Source: Cyclobacteriaceae bacterium (GTDB lineage: Bacteria > Bacteroidota > Bacteroidia > Cytophagales > Cyclobacteriaceae). From it: a DNA stretch of 33,676 nt. Positions 8,010-15,457 of the stretch are shown here, one piece after another. Each line of letters opens with the position of its first letter. The first letter of the stretch is position 1. The stretch spans positions 1-33,676 of the forward strand of contig JANWWN010000001.1 of NCBI GenBank assembly GCA_025055435.1, given 5' to 3'. The position numbers were made by a program, and so were the translations under genes. The notes under the pieces were generated by a model. That model worked only from the letters and a program-made list of their open reading frames with translations, was not told the DNA's origin and searched no databases.

Positions 8010-8093
8010 CATCATATTGACCTCAGTTTCAACTTGACCAAAAGTCAACATTGAAATGCTTAAAAGAATACCTATCATCATTTGTTTCATCAT
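8010..8093 (-). pseudogene. 5' fragment of a secreted-protein gene cut by the IS remnant
   Basis: On the minus strand an ORF starts MMKQMMIGILLSISMLTFGQ and runs to VETEVNMM, then enters the IS end at 8009. Residues 1-20 are a typical Bacteroidota signal peptide with a Gln after the cleavage site (TFG/Q). Read-through into the IS gives a stop soon after. The mature protein is lost, so no function can be named. The rest of the gene may be the short tail at 7536-7597, or may have been deleted. Confidence 0.5.
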
Positions 8094-8202
8094 ATCAAAA
8101 TTAAAATTAACGCCAACATTTACATTTAAGCAACTAAGTATATACTTCATTATTGACCTATCCAATCAAATCTGAAAATATAATTCCAAATCTGCAGCTA
8201 AA

Positions 8203-8237
8203 AGCCTGTAGCCTGCAGCCTGCAGCCTGCAGCCTGC
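8203..8237. repeat. Heptamer tandem repeat (AGCCTGC, 5 units)
   Basis: Five head-to-tail copies of AGCCTGC; the first copy ends in T instead of C. Each junction makes the palindrome CTGCAG, so the array can fold on itself. It lies 8 bases beyond the stop of the DASS transporter gene, in noncoding sequence next to the IS scar. The copy number is likely to vary by slippage. It resembles the short tandem repetitive sequences found between genes in many genomes; no function is evident. Confidence 0.85.
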
Positions 8238-8244
8238 AGCTACG

Positions 8245-9690
8245 CTACCAATACCACTCCATCACCGTAACAGATACGGCCCAGATGATGATGACCGAAA
8301 TGATGTTAAGGAGGAAGCCGGCTTTTACCATATCCTGAATGCGGATATGGCCGCTGGAGAAAACTATGGCGTTGGGCGGAGTGGCAATGGGCGACATGAG
8401 CGCAATGCTGGCTCCCAGCGTAACCGGCAAACCCAACAGAATGGGATTGACCTGCATAACCTGGGCGATGCCAAACACCACCGGCACAAAAACATTAACC
8501 AGGGCTACGTTGCTCATCACCTCCGACAACGAAACGGAAATAACAATCAGGGTTAACACCAGCCATGCGGAATAGTGGCTCTGCCCGCCAATCCATTGTC
8601 CAATGGCCTGAATGATGCCACCGGTGCTGAGGCCCTCTGCCAGGCAGAGTCCGCCACCAAACAAAAACAGAATACCCCAGGCCATTTTCTCGGTGTCTTT
8701 CCAGGTAAGAATAAATTCACCTTTTGTAAAGCTGACCGGCACGGCAAACATCAACAGTCCGCCCAGCATGGCGATGGTGGTGTCGTTAAGAAAATCGGTT
8801 TCAAGCAGATTGTTCAACGGCTGCTGCGTCATCCACAACAAAGCCGTTAATGCGAAGATGACGAGAACGAGCTTTTCCGACTTACGCATCGGGCCCAGTT
8901 CGGCAAGCTTGCTTTGGATAAGCTGTGCCGACCCTTCGATTTTCGGCAGGCGGTTGGGGAATAACAGGCGGGTAACGGTAAAATAATTTGCCAATACCAG
9001 CAAAGCCGCTACGGGAAAGCCCACGATAAACCACTCGGCAAAAGATATTTTAATCTGAAACATATCGTTGAGTAATCCGGCAAACACTACGTTAGGCGGC
9101 GTGCCGATAAGCGTAGCCATGCCTCCGAGCGAAGCGGCATAGCCAACCGTAAGCATCAGTCCGGTGGCAAAATTTTTTTCTTGCTGCGTTTTTGCTCTGC
9201 CGCCCTGAGAGTCGCTGCGTATGATCAGGTTGGTTACTGATGTGGCAATGGGCAACATCATCATGGCTGTTGCAGTATTGCTTATCCACATGCTGAGCAG
9301 CGCGGTGGCCAGCGAGAATCCAAGGATGATACCATTGCCCGAGGTTCCGGTAAGCCGGATGAGGTTAAGTGCGATGCGTTCGTGTAACCGGTGTTTTTCA
9401 AGTGCCAGCGCAATGATAAAGCCGCCCATGAACAGGAAGATAACCGGGTTGGCATAGGGTGCGGCCGCCTGACCGATTTTCATTACACCCATCATCGGAA
9501 AGCCGATCAGTGGCAGAAAGGCGGTAACCGGAATGGGCACCGCCTCGGTTATCCACCAGATGATCATCCAGGCTCCCAATGCAAGCACCGCGGGTGCCTT
9601 AGGCGAAATGTAGGTTTCCGGCACAAGCAGCCACAACAGGGTGAATGCGGCCGGGCCGGCCCACAACCCGATGGACGCTACACGGTTCAT
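8245..9690 (-). CDS. DASS/SLC13-family sodium-coupled anion transporter
   Basis: 481-residue inner-membrane carrier with about 11-12 helices in two inverted halves. The two SNT-type sodium/substrate motifs of the divalent anion:sodium symporter family are visible: SNTATAMMMLPIA in the first half and the region SNVALVNVFVPVV followed by SPIATPPNAIVFSSG in the second. The N-terminal GAWMIIWWITEAVPIPVTA is also diagnostic. Relatives carry succinate, malate, citrate or sulfate; the substrate here cannot be decided. It lies 52 bases after pgk on the same strand and may share its transcript. It ends 8 bases from the heptamer repeat. Confidence 0.9.
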   Translation of the reverse strand: MNRVASIGLWAGPAAFTLLWLLVPETYISPKAPAVLALGAWMIIWWITEAVPIPVTAFLPLIGFPMMGVMKIGQAAAPYANPVIFLFMGGFIIALALEKHRLHERIALNLIRLTGTSGNGIILGFSLATALLSMWISNTATAMMMLPIATSVTNLIIRSDSQGGRAKTQQEKNFATGLMLTVGYAASLGGMATLIGTPPNVVFAGLLNDMFQIKISFAEWFIVGFPVAALLVLANYFTVTRLLFPNRLPKIEGSAQLIQSKLAELGPMRKSEKLVLVIFALTALLWMTQQPLNNLLETDFLNDTTIAMLGGLLMFAVPVSFTKGEFILTWKDTEKMAWGILFLFGGGLCLAEGLSTGGIIQAIGQWIGGQSHYSAWLVLTLIVISVSLSEVMSNVALVNVFVPVVFGIAQVMQVNPILLGLPVTLGASIALMSPIATPPNAIVFSSGHIRIQDMVKAGFLLNIISVIIIWAVSVTVMEWYW

Positions 9691-9742
9691 GCGATAATGA
9701 CGTGAATGTGGAGCAAAAACATGAAAGCCGGCACGGGATTAT

Positions 9743-10930
9743 TCATTTTTCAAGTGCCTCAACGCCGGGTAATACTTTCCCTTCAAAATATTCAAGCAAT
9801 GCGCCACCTCCGGTTGATACGTAGCTTACCTTGTCGGCAAAACCAAACTGATTGACTGCAGCGGCCGAGTCGCCACCGCCAATCAGTGAAAAGGCACCTG
9901 CCCGTGTGGCACGCACCACTGCTTCGGCTATGGCTTTGGTGCCCCCTGAAAATTTTTCCATCTCGAAAACACCCATCGGCCCGTTCCACAAGATGGTTTT
10001 CGATTGTTCGATGACCTTGCCGAACACCTGAGCAGCCTGCGGACCAATGTCCAGGCCCATCCATCCTTCGGGAATGTTGTTGTTGTTGGCAATATCGGTG
10101 TTGGCCGAGGCATCAAACTTATCGGCAATGATGGAGTCGATGGGCAGATGGAGTTCAACGCCTTTTGCTTTGGCCTGCTGAATGAGTTGCCGCGCCAGTT
10201 CCAGTTTATCCTGCTCGACCAACGAATTACCAACGCTTCCACCAAGGGCTTTGAAAAAGGTATAGGCCATTCCACCACCGATGATGAGGTGGTTTACCCG
10301 TTGAAGCAGCTGATCGATGATGAGTATTTTATCCGAAATTTTTGCTCCGCCCATGATGGCCGTAAAGGGTCGTTCGGCATTCTCCATCACACGGCGTGCG
10401 TTGTCCAGTTCGGCTGCCATGACATAGCCGGCGCATTTGTCGGAGAAGAATTTAGCTACGATGGTGGTCGAGGCATGAGCCCGATGTGCCGTTCCGAACG
10501 CATCATTTACATAAATGTCGCCATGGCGGGAAAGTTTTTGCGCAAAGTTTTCATCTCCTTTCTCTTCTTCCGGATAGAAGCGCAGATTTTCCAGTAACAA
10601 CACTTCACCCGGTTTAAGCGAAGCCGAAAGCCGGAAGGCCTCTTCGCCAATACAATCATTTGCAAACTTTACGGACACGCCCAGCAGTTTTTCGGTTACC
10701 GGAATGGTGTGTTTAAGAGAATATTTTTCTTCCGGGCCGCCTTTGGGCCTTCCCAGATGCGACATCAGCACGCAACTGCCGCCATCCTGTAAAATTTTTT
10801 TGATGGTCGGCACAGTTGCCCGGATGCGGTTGTCATCGGTAACGAGAAATTGTTTATCGAGCGGCACGTTAAAGTCCACACGAATGAGCGCCCGCTTTCC
10901 TTTAAAAGAAAAGTTGTTAATCGTCTTCAT
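9743..10930 (-). CDS. pgk: Phosphoglycerate kinase
   Basis: Glycolytic and gluconeogenic enzyme that moves phosphate between 1,3-bisphosphoglycerate and ADP in the cytosol. 395 residues, standard length. The substrate motifs RVDFNVPLD (17-25) and SHLGRPKG (57-64), the segment GGAKISDKI in the middle and the C-terminal GGGDSAAAV nucleotide loop are intact. Start MKTINNFSFKGKRALIRVD is typical of Bacteroidota enzymes. Upstream are two DUF1080 lipoprotein genes on the same strand (46-base gap); downstream is the DASS transporter. Confidence 0.97.
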   Translation of the reverse strand: MKTINNFSFKGKRALIRVDFNVPLDKQFLVTDDNRIRATVPTIKKILQDGGSCVLMSHLGRPKGGPEEKYSLKHTIPVTEKLLGVSVKFANDCIGEEAFRLSASLKPGEVLLLENLRFYPEEEKGDENFAQKLSRHGDIYVNDAFGTAHRAHASTTIVAKFFSDKCAGYVMAAELDNARRVMENAERPFTAIMGGAKISDKILIIDQLLQRVNHLIIGGGMAYTFFKALGGSVGNSLVEQDKLELARQLIQQAKAKGVELHLPIDSIIADKFDASANTDIANNNNIPEGWMGLDIGPQAAQVFGKVIEQSKTILWNGPMGVFEMEKFSGGTKAIAEAVVRATRAGAFSLIGGGDSAAAVNQFGFADKVSYVSTGGGALLEYFEGKVLPGVEALEK

Positions 10931-10976
10931 TTTGCGAAGCTGTGTTTAAAAAGTCAGGAGATTTTTGGGGTGTATG

Positions 10977-11666
10977 CTAAAGTTTACGTATGCGAATATT
11001 CCGGTACCATACTTTATCATCGTGGTCCTGAATGGCGATGCGGCCTTTACGGGCTTTGCCGAAAGCCGGCATATCTTTGAATTTGCTGGCGGCTACCATG
11101 GCATCCCATTCGGGGGTGTGCATGGTAAATTTTACTACGTTAACATCGTTGAGCCAGAATTCAACCTGGCCGTTGTTGGAAATAATCCGCACCTTGTTCC
11201 ACTCACCGGCAGGTTTCACCACGTTCGCAGAGGAAGCAATCAAATCGTAAAGATCACCGGCCCGGTGTTTTTCATATTGCGAGTCGGGGTGGCAGGCGTT
11301 GTCTAATACCTGCATCTCCGGACCGGTAAGGAAGGTGTATTGATATTCCGGGCTCTCCACCACATTAAACATGATACCGCTGTTACCGCAGGAGTCGATT
11401 TTCCATTCCAGTTCCAGTTCAAAGTTTTCAAATTCTTCATCGGTTACCAGATCACCGCGTCCGGAGCGCGAAGGGTCCAGGTGAATGGCGCCATCATCAA
11501 TAATCCAGGCCGATCCATCGGAAGTATGGTTATAGACATGCCATCCTGCTTTGGATGAGCCATCGAACAGACTAATCCAGTCGGTGGTCTGCGGTTGTTG
11601 CGATTCCTGCTTTTTACATGCAAACAGTAATGCAATGATGAGTAGGGAATAGGTGATGGTTTTCAT
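10977..11666 (-). CDS. DUF1080 (3-keto-disaccharide hydrolase family) lipoprotein
   Basis: 229 residues. The start MKTITYSLLIIALLFAC is a lipoprotein signal with the lipidated Cys at 17, followed by KKQESQQP, so the protein is probably anchored in the periplasm or on the outer membrane. From about residue 28 a DUF1080 concanavalin-like fold begins with WISLFDGSSKAGWHVY and ends with IAIQDHDDKVWYRNIRIRKL, the usual family ends. Members are called 3-keto-disaccharide hydrolases and cleave oxidised glycosides; the substrate here is unknown. It lies 18 bases after a paralogue on the same strand, so the pair looks like a tandem duplication in one operon. Confidence 0.85.
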   Translation of the reverse strand: MKTITYSLLIIALLFACKKQESQQPQTTDWISLFDGSSKAGWHVYNHTSDGSAWIIDDGAIHLDPSRSGRGDLVTDEEFENFELELEWKIDSCGNSGIMFNVVESPEYQYTFLTGPEMQVLDNACHPDSQYEKHRAGDLYDLIASSANVVKPAGEWNKVRIISNNGQVEFWLNDVNVVKFTMHTPEWDAMVAASKFKDMPAFGKARKGRIAIQDHDDKVWYRNIRIRKL

Positions 11667-11684
11667 GGTTGTGGGGTTAGCATT

Positions 11685-12362
11685 TTATTTCAGTTCGGTA
11701 AGATACAGATTTCGGAACCATACTTCGTTGCCGTGGTCCTGCAGCACAATATGGCCACGGGTAAAAGTAGCGAATAGCGGAAAATCTTTCCATTTGCTTT
11801 TTGTTATCCGCTCGTTCCAGTCGGGCGAGCCGATTTCATAATGCAGTACTTCTTTCCCGTTCAGCCAATAGCGAATGGAATTACCTTGTGCCACGATTTT
11901 TCCGCTGTTCCATTGGCCGGCAGGATTAAGTACTTTGCCTTCGGCTGCGTATAAATCAAAGCAGGAAGCTGTTTTGCGGTTATCGGGTACGTCACCGGGA
12001 TAATGCTCATCATCCAGCAGCTGATATTCAGGACCCGTGTAGTGCGGTTCAGGTTCATTTTCGCTTACGCGGAACAGGATACCGCTGTTGCCCTGTTCGG
12101 ATATTTTCCATTCGAATGATAATTCGAAGTCGGAATAGGTGTTGGTGGTCATCAGATGGGAGCGAAGATTTTCTTCCGTATCTGAAAACGGTTTACAGTG
12201 TAACATACCATTTGTTACTTCCCATGAATTATTAGGCAGGTTGCGGTAGATCTTCCAGCCGGTGAGGTCTTTGCCATTAAAAAGGGCTGGAAATTCACTC
12301 CTATCCGCACCTTTCTTTTGGCAGGCTGTTAACAAAAGTAAAAGTAGTAGTATGCGTTGCAT
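11685..12362 (-). CDS. DUF1080 (3-keto-disaccharide hydrolase family) lipoprotein, paralogue
   Basis: 225 residues. MQRILLLLLLLTAC gives a short lipoprotein signal with Cys at 14. The DUF1080 domain starts FPALFNGKDLTGWKIYRN and ends HIVLQDHGNEVWFRNLYL, parallel to its neighbour. Shared segments include the central FELSFEWKISEQGNSGILF (the neighbour has FELELEWKIDSCGNSGIMF) and the motif NPAGQWN / KPAGEWN. First gene of the minus-strand run that continues through its paralogue and perhaps pgk. Extracytoplasmic sugar-derivative hydrolysis is the family expectation, not something shown here. Confidence 0.85.
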   Translation of the reverse strand: MQRILLLLLLLTACQKKGADRSEFPALFNGKDLTGWKIYRNLPNNSWEVTNGMLHCKPFSDTEENLRSHLMTTNTYSDFELSFEWKISEQGNSGILFRVSENEPEPHYTGPEYQLLDDEHYPGDVPDNRKTASCFDLYAAEGKVLNPAGQWNSGKIVAQGNSIRYWLNGKEVLHYEIGSPDWNERITKSKWKDFPLFATFTRGHIVLQDHGNEVWFRNLYLTELK

Positions 12363-12460
12363 AGGGTTGTAAAATGATGAAATTGCTTAAAATTCCCGCA
12401 TGTGGTTTACATTTTAATGCGAAAACGGTATAAACGCGGCAAAATTCAAATTCTATGCTT

Positions 12461-13264
12461 ATGAAGAAATTCATTTTTACCACTGTTGCTGCTGTATTGC
12501 TCCTGGCTCCGGCCTGGGGCCAGATTCACATTGGAGCAACAACCGGTCTGAATGCCACTTTCGTACTGGACAAAGGTCTGAAACAGGACCCTCGCTACAA
12601 CTCAACTTATACCTATCAGTGGGCACCTGTGGGATTCAGCTTCGGTGTAAACCTCGGAAGAAAGCTCGGTTTACAACTGGAATCCATTCTTTCCAACCAG
12701 GGGCAGTTGTATGAAGTGATTAACACAGCCGAAGAAATTGCGGGAAAGCGCGATATATCCCTGCAGTACATTAACCTCCCGGTGTTGCTGCAGTTTATGG
12801 GAGGTGGCAGCGGAAAAGCCCGTACCAATTTTAACTTCGGTCCGCAACTGGGTCTTTTAACCAAAGCACGCGAGCTGGTGCAGTTTGACCCGGGGACTTA
12901 TACCAAACCCGATGACCCGAACTTTGAACTTCCTCCCGGTGCAATTGACAACGGTGATGGAACGTATACGCTCGAGCAGACTTATATAGAGGAGTTTACA
13001 AAAGCTCAAAACGATTTCAAGAATGCCGAATTTCAAATTGCCCTGGGCTTTGGCCTGGATGTAGATTTGTCGAAGCATTTATATCTGTCAACGCAGGTAA
13101 GGATTAACTATAGCCTCACCGATATGCGCAATCAGGATGTTATTGATGCCATCCGTTCGGGTAACGCATCCGACATTTTCGGGGGCCGGGCTAATGCGTT
13201 GGTAGGTATTCAAATGGGTCTTCACTACATGTTTGGTTCAACCCGCTCGTTTAAGGGTCGGTAA
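12461..13264 (+). CDS. Outer-membrane beta-barrel protein (PorT-like)
   Basis: About 267 residues from the preferred ATG at 12461 (another ATG lies 6 bases upstream). MKKFIFTTVAAVLLLAPAWGQ is a signal peptide with Gln as first mature residue. The mature part opens IHIGATTGLNATF and alternates short amphipathic strands such as FSFGVNLGRKLGLQLESIL, ISLQYINLPVLLQFM and FNFGPQLGLLTK, typical of the PorT-like outer_membrane_2 family of Bacteroidota. A loop at about 145-185 carries an acidic, proline-rich stretch. The final aromatic signature is modified (LVGIQMGLHYMFG followed by a basic tail). No partner gene is adjacent. A strong terminator follows directly. Confidence 0.8.
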   Translation: MKKFIFTTVAAVLLLAPAWGQIHIGATTGLNATFVLDKGLKQDPRYNSTYTYQWAPVGFSFGVNLGRKLGLQLESILSNQGQLYEVINTAEEIAGKRDISLQYINLPVLLQFMGGGSGKARTNFNFGPQLGLLTKARELVQFDPGTYTKPDDPNFELPPGAIDNGDGTYTLEQTYIEEFTKAQNDFKNAEFQIALGFGLDVDLSKHLYLSTQVRINYSLTDMRNQDVIDAIRSGNASDIFGGRANALVGIQMGLHYMFGSTRSFKGR

Positions 13265-13283
13265 GGCTTAAAAAGTTTGTAAG

Positions 13284-13318
13284 AATCCGCAGGCGGGTAC
13301 CGGCCTGCGGATTTTTTT
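13284..13318 (+). terminator. Rho-independent terminator of the beta-barrel gene
   Basis: Perfect 11-bp stem AATCCGCAGGC (13284-13294) with GCCTGCGGATT (13303-13313), an 8-base loop, and a run of seven T from 13312 to 13318. It lies 20 bases after the stop codon. Strong GC stem plus T tract makes this a confident call. Confidence 0.9.
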
Positions 13319-13378
13319 ATAAAAGAAAATTTTTCAGGTGAGTGAATACAGGGTTGTGGGAGGGAAGATTGAATTAGA

Positions 13379-13410
13379 ATCGCAGGCTTCGGCTCCGCTC
13401 AGCCTGCGGT
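13379..13410. repeat. REP-like extragenic palindrome
   Basis: CGCAGGCT (13381-13388) pairs with AGCCTGCG (13401-13408) around the loop TCGGCTCCGCTC. The CTTCGGCTCCGCTCAG core resembles widespread extragenic palindromes of the CTTCGACTCCGCTCAG type. It lies 3 bases downstream of the minus-strand FAD oxidase stop, between convergent genes. There is no T run on either strand, so it is probably a repeat or an mRNA-end stabiliser rather than a classic terminator. Confidence 0.5.
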
Positions 13411-13413
13411 GAT

Positions 13414-14871
13414 TTAAAATATCTTTCCCGGATTTAATATGTTATTCGGGTCGAACACTTTTTTAATACCGCGCATCAACTCGATGTTCTTTTCAGATAC
13501 AGCCAACGACATGTATGGCTTTTTGGCTATACCGATACCATGTTCGCCCGAAAGGGTTCCGCCCAGGTTTACCGTGAGTTTGAAAATTTCACCGATGCCT
13601 TCCGGTATTTTTGTCTGCCAGTCGTAGTCGCTGATGTTTTCTTTCAGAATATTTACATGCAGGTTGCCATCGCCCAGGTGGCCGAAGCATACGGTGTTAA
13701 ATCCATAGCGTTTCCCGATTTCTTTAATGCCGCTTACCAGTTTGGGCAGGTTGCCGCGCGGCACCACTACGTCTTCGCTTTTTGTAAGGGTGTACCAGTT
13801 TACCGCCGGTGAGATGTTCTTCCTTACTTTCCATAGCTCTTCTTTCTGGGCTGAGCTGTCTGCAAATAAAATCTCACCCGCATTAAACTTTTCTACTACA
13901 CGCATCACACGCTCGGCATCGCGCATCAGCACCTCTTCATCGTTGCCGTCCAGCTCGCATAGTAAGTAGGCGTCCATGTTATCAGGAAAGGAAGTAGCCA
14001 CCGGACTGTGTAAAACTTTTTCGCAATAGGCAAGGGTATGCAAGGCTGCGGCCCGCTCAAAAAATTCCATTCCCGAGGGCTGAATGCCGGCCGTAAAGAT
14101 GGCGGCAATTGCACGGCAGGCTTCTTCGTTGGTGCTGAAGGGAATCAGCATAAGCACATCTTTTTGCGGATAGCCACGCAGTTTGAAGACAATTTTTGTG
14201 ATGACACCCAGCGTACCTTCGCTGCCAATCATCAGCTGGGTAAGGTTGTATCCGGTTGAGTTTTTCAACACGTTGGCACCGGTCCATATAATTTCACCGG
14301 TGGGCAACACTACCTCCAGATTCAATACGTAATCGCGGGTAACGCCATATTTAACAGCTTTCGGGCCACCGGAATTCTGTGCCAGATTGCCGCCCAGAAA
14401 ACAGGAGCCCCGGCTGGCGGGGTCGGGCGGATAAAAAAGTCCTTTTTCCTTCACAGCCTGCTGAAACACTTCGGTGATAACACCGGGTTCGACAGTGGCC
14501 TGCAGGTTCAGTTCATCAATATTCAGTATGCGGTTAAAGCGTTCCATGGAAAGAACCAGGCCGCCATGCGTTGGCAAAGCCGAACCGGCCAGTCCGGTGC
14601 CTGCGCCGCGAACGGTTACCGGTAACTTGTGCTGGTTGCAAATTTTCATGATGTGGCTGACCTCCTCTGCAGAACCGGGTTTTACCACCAGGGCCGGAAG
14701 GAAAAAGTAATCTTCCGTTTTATCATGGGCATAGTCGGCCTTTTCCTCCTCATTCAATACAAGAAATTCCTGGCCGACCACCTTCGATAGTTGGTCTATC
14801 AGGTTTTGCGGGAGGGTGACAAGCTGGTCTTGTTTTTGTACTTTTGATGAGAAATTTTTAGTGATTTCCAA
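13414..14871 (-). CDS. FAD-linked oxidase (GlcD / D-lactate dehydrogenase-like)
   Basis: 485-residue VAO/PCMH-type flavoprotein that oxidises 2-hydroxy acids such as glycolate or D-lactate. The FAD-binding half (about 55-235) shows PALVVKPGSAEEVSHIMK, VTVRGAGTGLAGSALPTHGG and DPASRGSCFLGGNLAQNSGG. The C-terminal half has CFGHLGDGNLHVNIL and SGEHGIGIAKKPYM, with the metal-site histidines and glycines of the GlcD/Dld2 group. The protein ends right after NPGKIF, with no Fe-S C-terminal extension, so it is the stand-alone GlcD form. The start is TTG at 14871; no in-frame ATG exists before the FAD domain. That base is also the first base of the divergent NlpC/P60 ATG. Confidence 0.9.
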   Translation of the reverse strand: MEITKNFSSKVQKQDQLVTLPQNLIDQLSKVVGQEFLVLNEEEKADYAHDKTEDYFFLPALVVKPGSAEEVSHIMKICNQHKLPVTVRGAGTGLAGSALPTHGGLVLSMERFNRILNIDELNLQATVEPGVITEVFQQAVKEKGLFYPPDPASRGSCFLGGNLAQNSGGPKAVKYGVTRDYVLNLEVVLPTGEIIWTGANVLKNSTGYNLTQLMIGSEGTLGVITKIVFKLRGYPQKDVLMLIPFSTNEEACRAIAAIFTAGIQPSGMEFFERAAALHTLAYCEKVLHSPVATSFPDNMDAYLLCELDGNDEEVLMRDAERVMRVVEKFNAGEILFADSSAQKEELWKVRKNISPAVNWYTLTKSEDVVVPRGNLPKLVSGIKEIGKRYGFNTVCFGHLGDGNLHVNILKENISDYDWQTKIPEGIGEIFKLTVNLGGTLSGEHGIGIAKKPYMSLAVSEKNIELMRGIKKVFDPNNILNPGKIF

Positions 14872-15368
14872 TGTTGCTCATTTTTTGCCGTAAAGGTAAG
14901 CAACCTTTTCAGATGCTTTTGTTTGGGGCATTGCTCATTTTCGCCTCCTGCGCTTCGCACAAAGCCCGCGTAAGACAGGACAAAGTTGAAAAGGTTATCG
15001 GGGCCGCTCGTTCCTATATTGGCACACCCTATAAATATGGTGGTACAACACGTTCGGGCATGGATTGCTCCGGGCTGCTGATCAACGCCTTCCGGGCAAT
15101 TGATGTGGAATTACCGCGTACTTCGGCCGCACAAAGCAAATTGGGTAAGGCTGTAAAGCTGGAAGAAATAAAGCCGGGCGACCTGGTGTTTTTTGCTACC
15201 GGTAAAAGCAGGCGCAAGGTTACCCATGTGGGTTTGGTGACCGAAAAGCGCTCGCGCGATAACATCAAGTTTATTCATGCTTCAACCACGCTGGGTGTAG
15301 TGGAAACCAACATTTACTCGGATTATTACATTCAACGGTTTAGGTTTGCACGAAGGGTAATTGATTAA
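14871..15368 (+). CDS. NlpC/P60 (C40) cell-wall peptidase, lipoprotein
   Basis: 165-residue putative gamma-D-glutamyl-diamino-acid endopeptidase acting on peptidoglycan stem peptides. The N-terminus has a basic stretch (CRKGKQ) and the lipobox LLIFASC with Cys 27, so the protein should be a lipoprotein of the cell envelope. The catalytic core is complete: C66 in SGMDCSGLLINAF, H119 in VTHVGLV and H136 in FIHAST. The start at 14871 is preferred over Met15 because it supplies the basic n-region. The gene is divergent from the FAD oxidase with no intergenic space, so its promoter must lie inside that gene. Confidence 0.9.
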   Translation: MLLIFCRKGKQPFQMLLFGALLIFASCASHKARVRQDKVEKVIGAARSYIGTPYKYGGTTRSGMDCSGLLINAFRAIDVELPRTSAAQSKLGKAVKLEEIKPGDLVFFATGKSRRKVTHVGLVTEKRSRDNIKFIHASTTLGVVETNIYSDYYIQRFRFARRVID

Positions 15369-15457
15369 TTACTACTTGAAGATATTTTGCCGCTCTTTAC
15401 CGTAAGGGTTTGCTGAATCGGATTTTCTTCCTTCATTCGTGTTCAACCAAATCAAAA

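Larger units (their letters stand above)
7303..8244. other. Low-coding accessory patch between rsmG and the DASS transporter gene
   Basis: Nearly 1 kb with no intact recognised gene. In order it holds the small membrane ORF (7345-7548), the tail of a lost gene, the IS3-family remnant (7598-8009), the signal-peptide fragment (8010-8093), about 100 bases of AT-rich sequence in which I see nothing (8100-8200), and the heptamer array. Composition is more AT-rich than the genes on either side. It looks like a site that has taken up and lost mobile DNA more than once. Confidence 0.7.

Noticed and set aside
7974-8165. A 63-codon minus-strand protein spanning the IS border
   Set aside because: Its C-terminal part is read-through of the IS end and its first 24 codons have no protein-like character; only the signal-peptide segment 8010-8093 looks genuine.
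8203-8237. CRISPR array
   Set aside because: Units are 7 bases with no spacers, so it is a simple tandem repeat. No other repeat-spacer pattern or cas gene was seen in the window.
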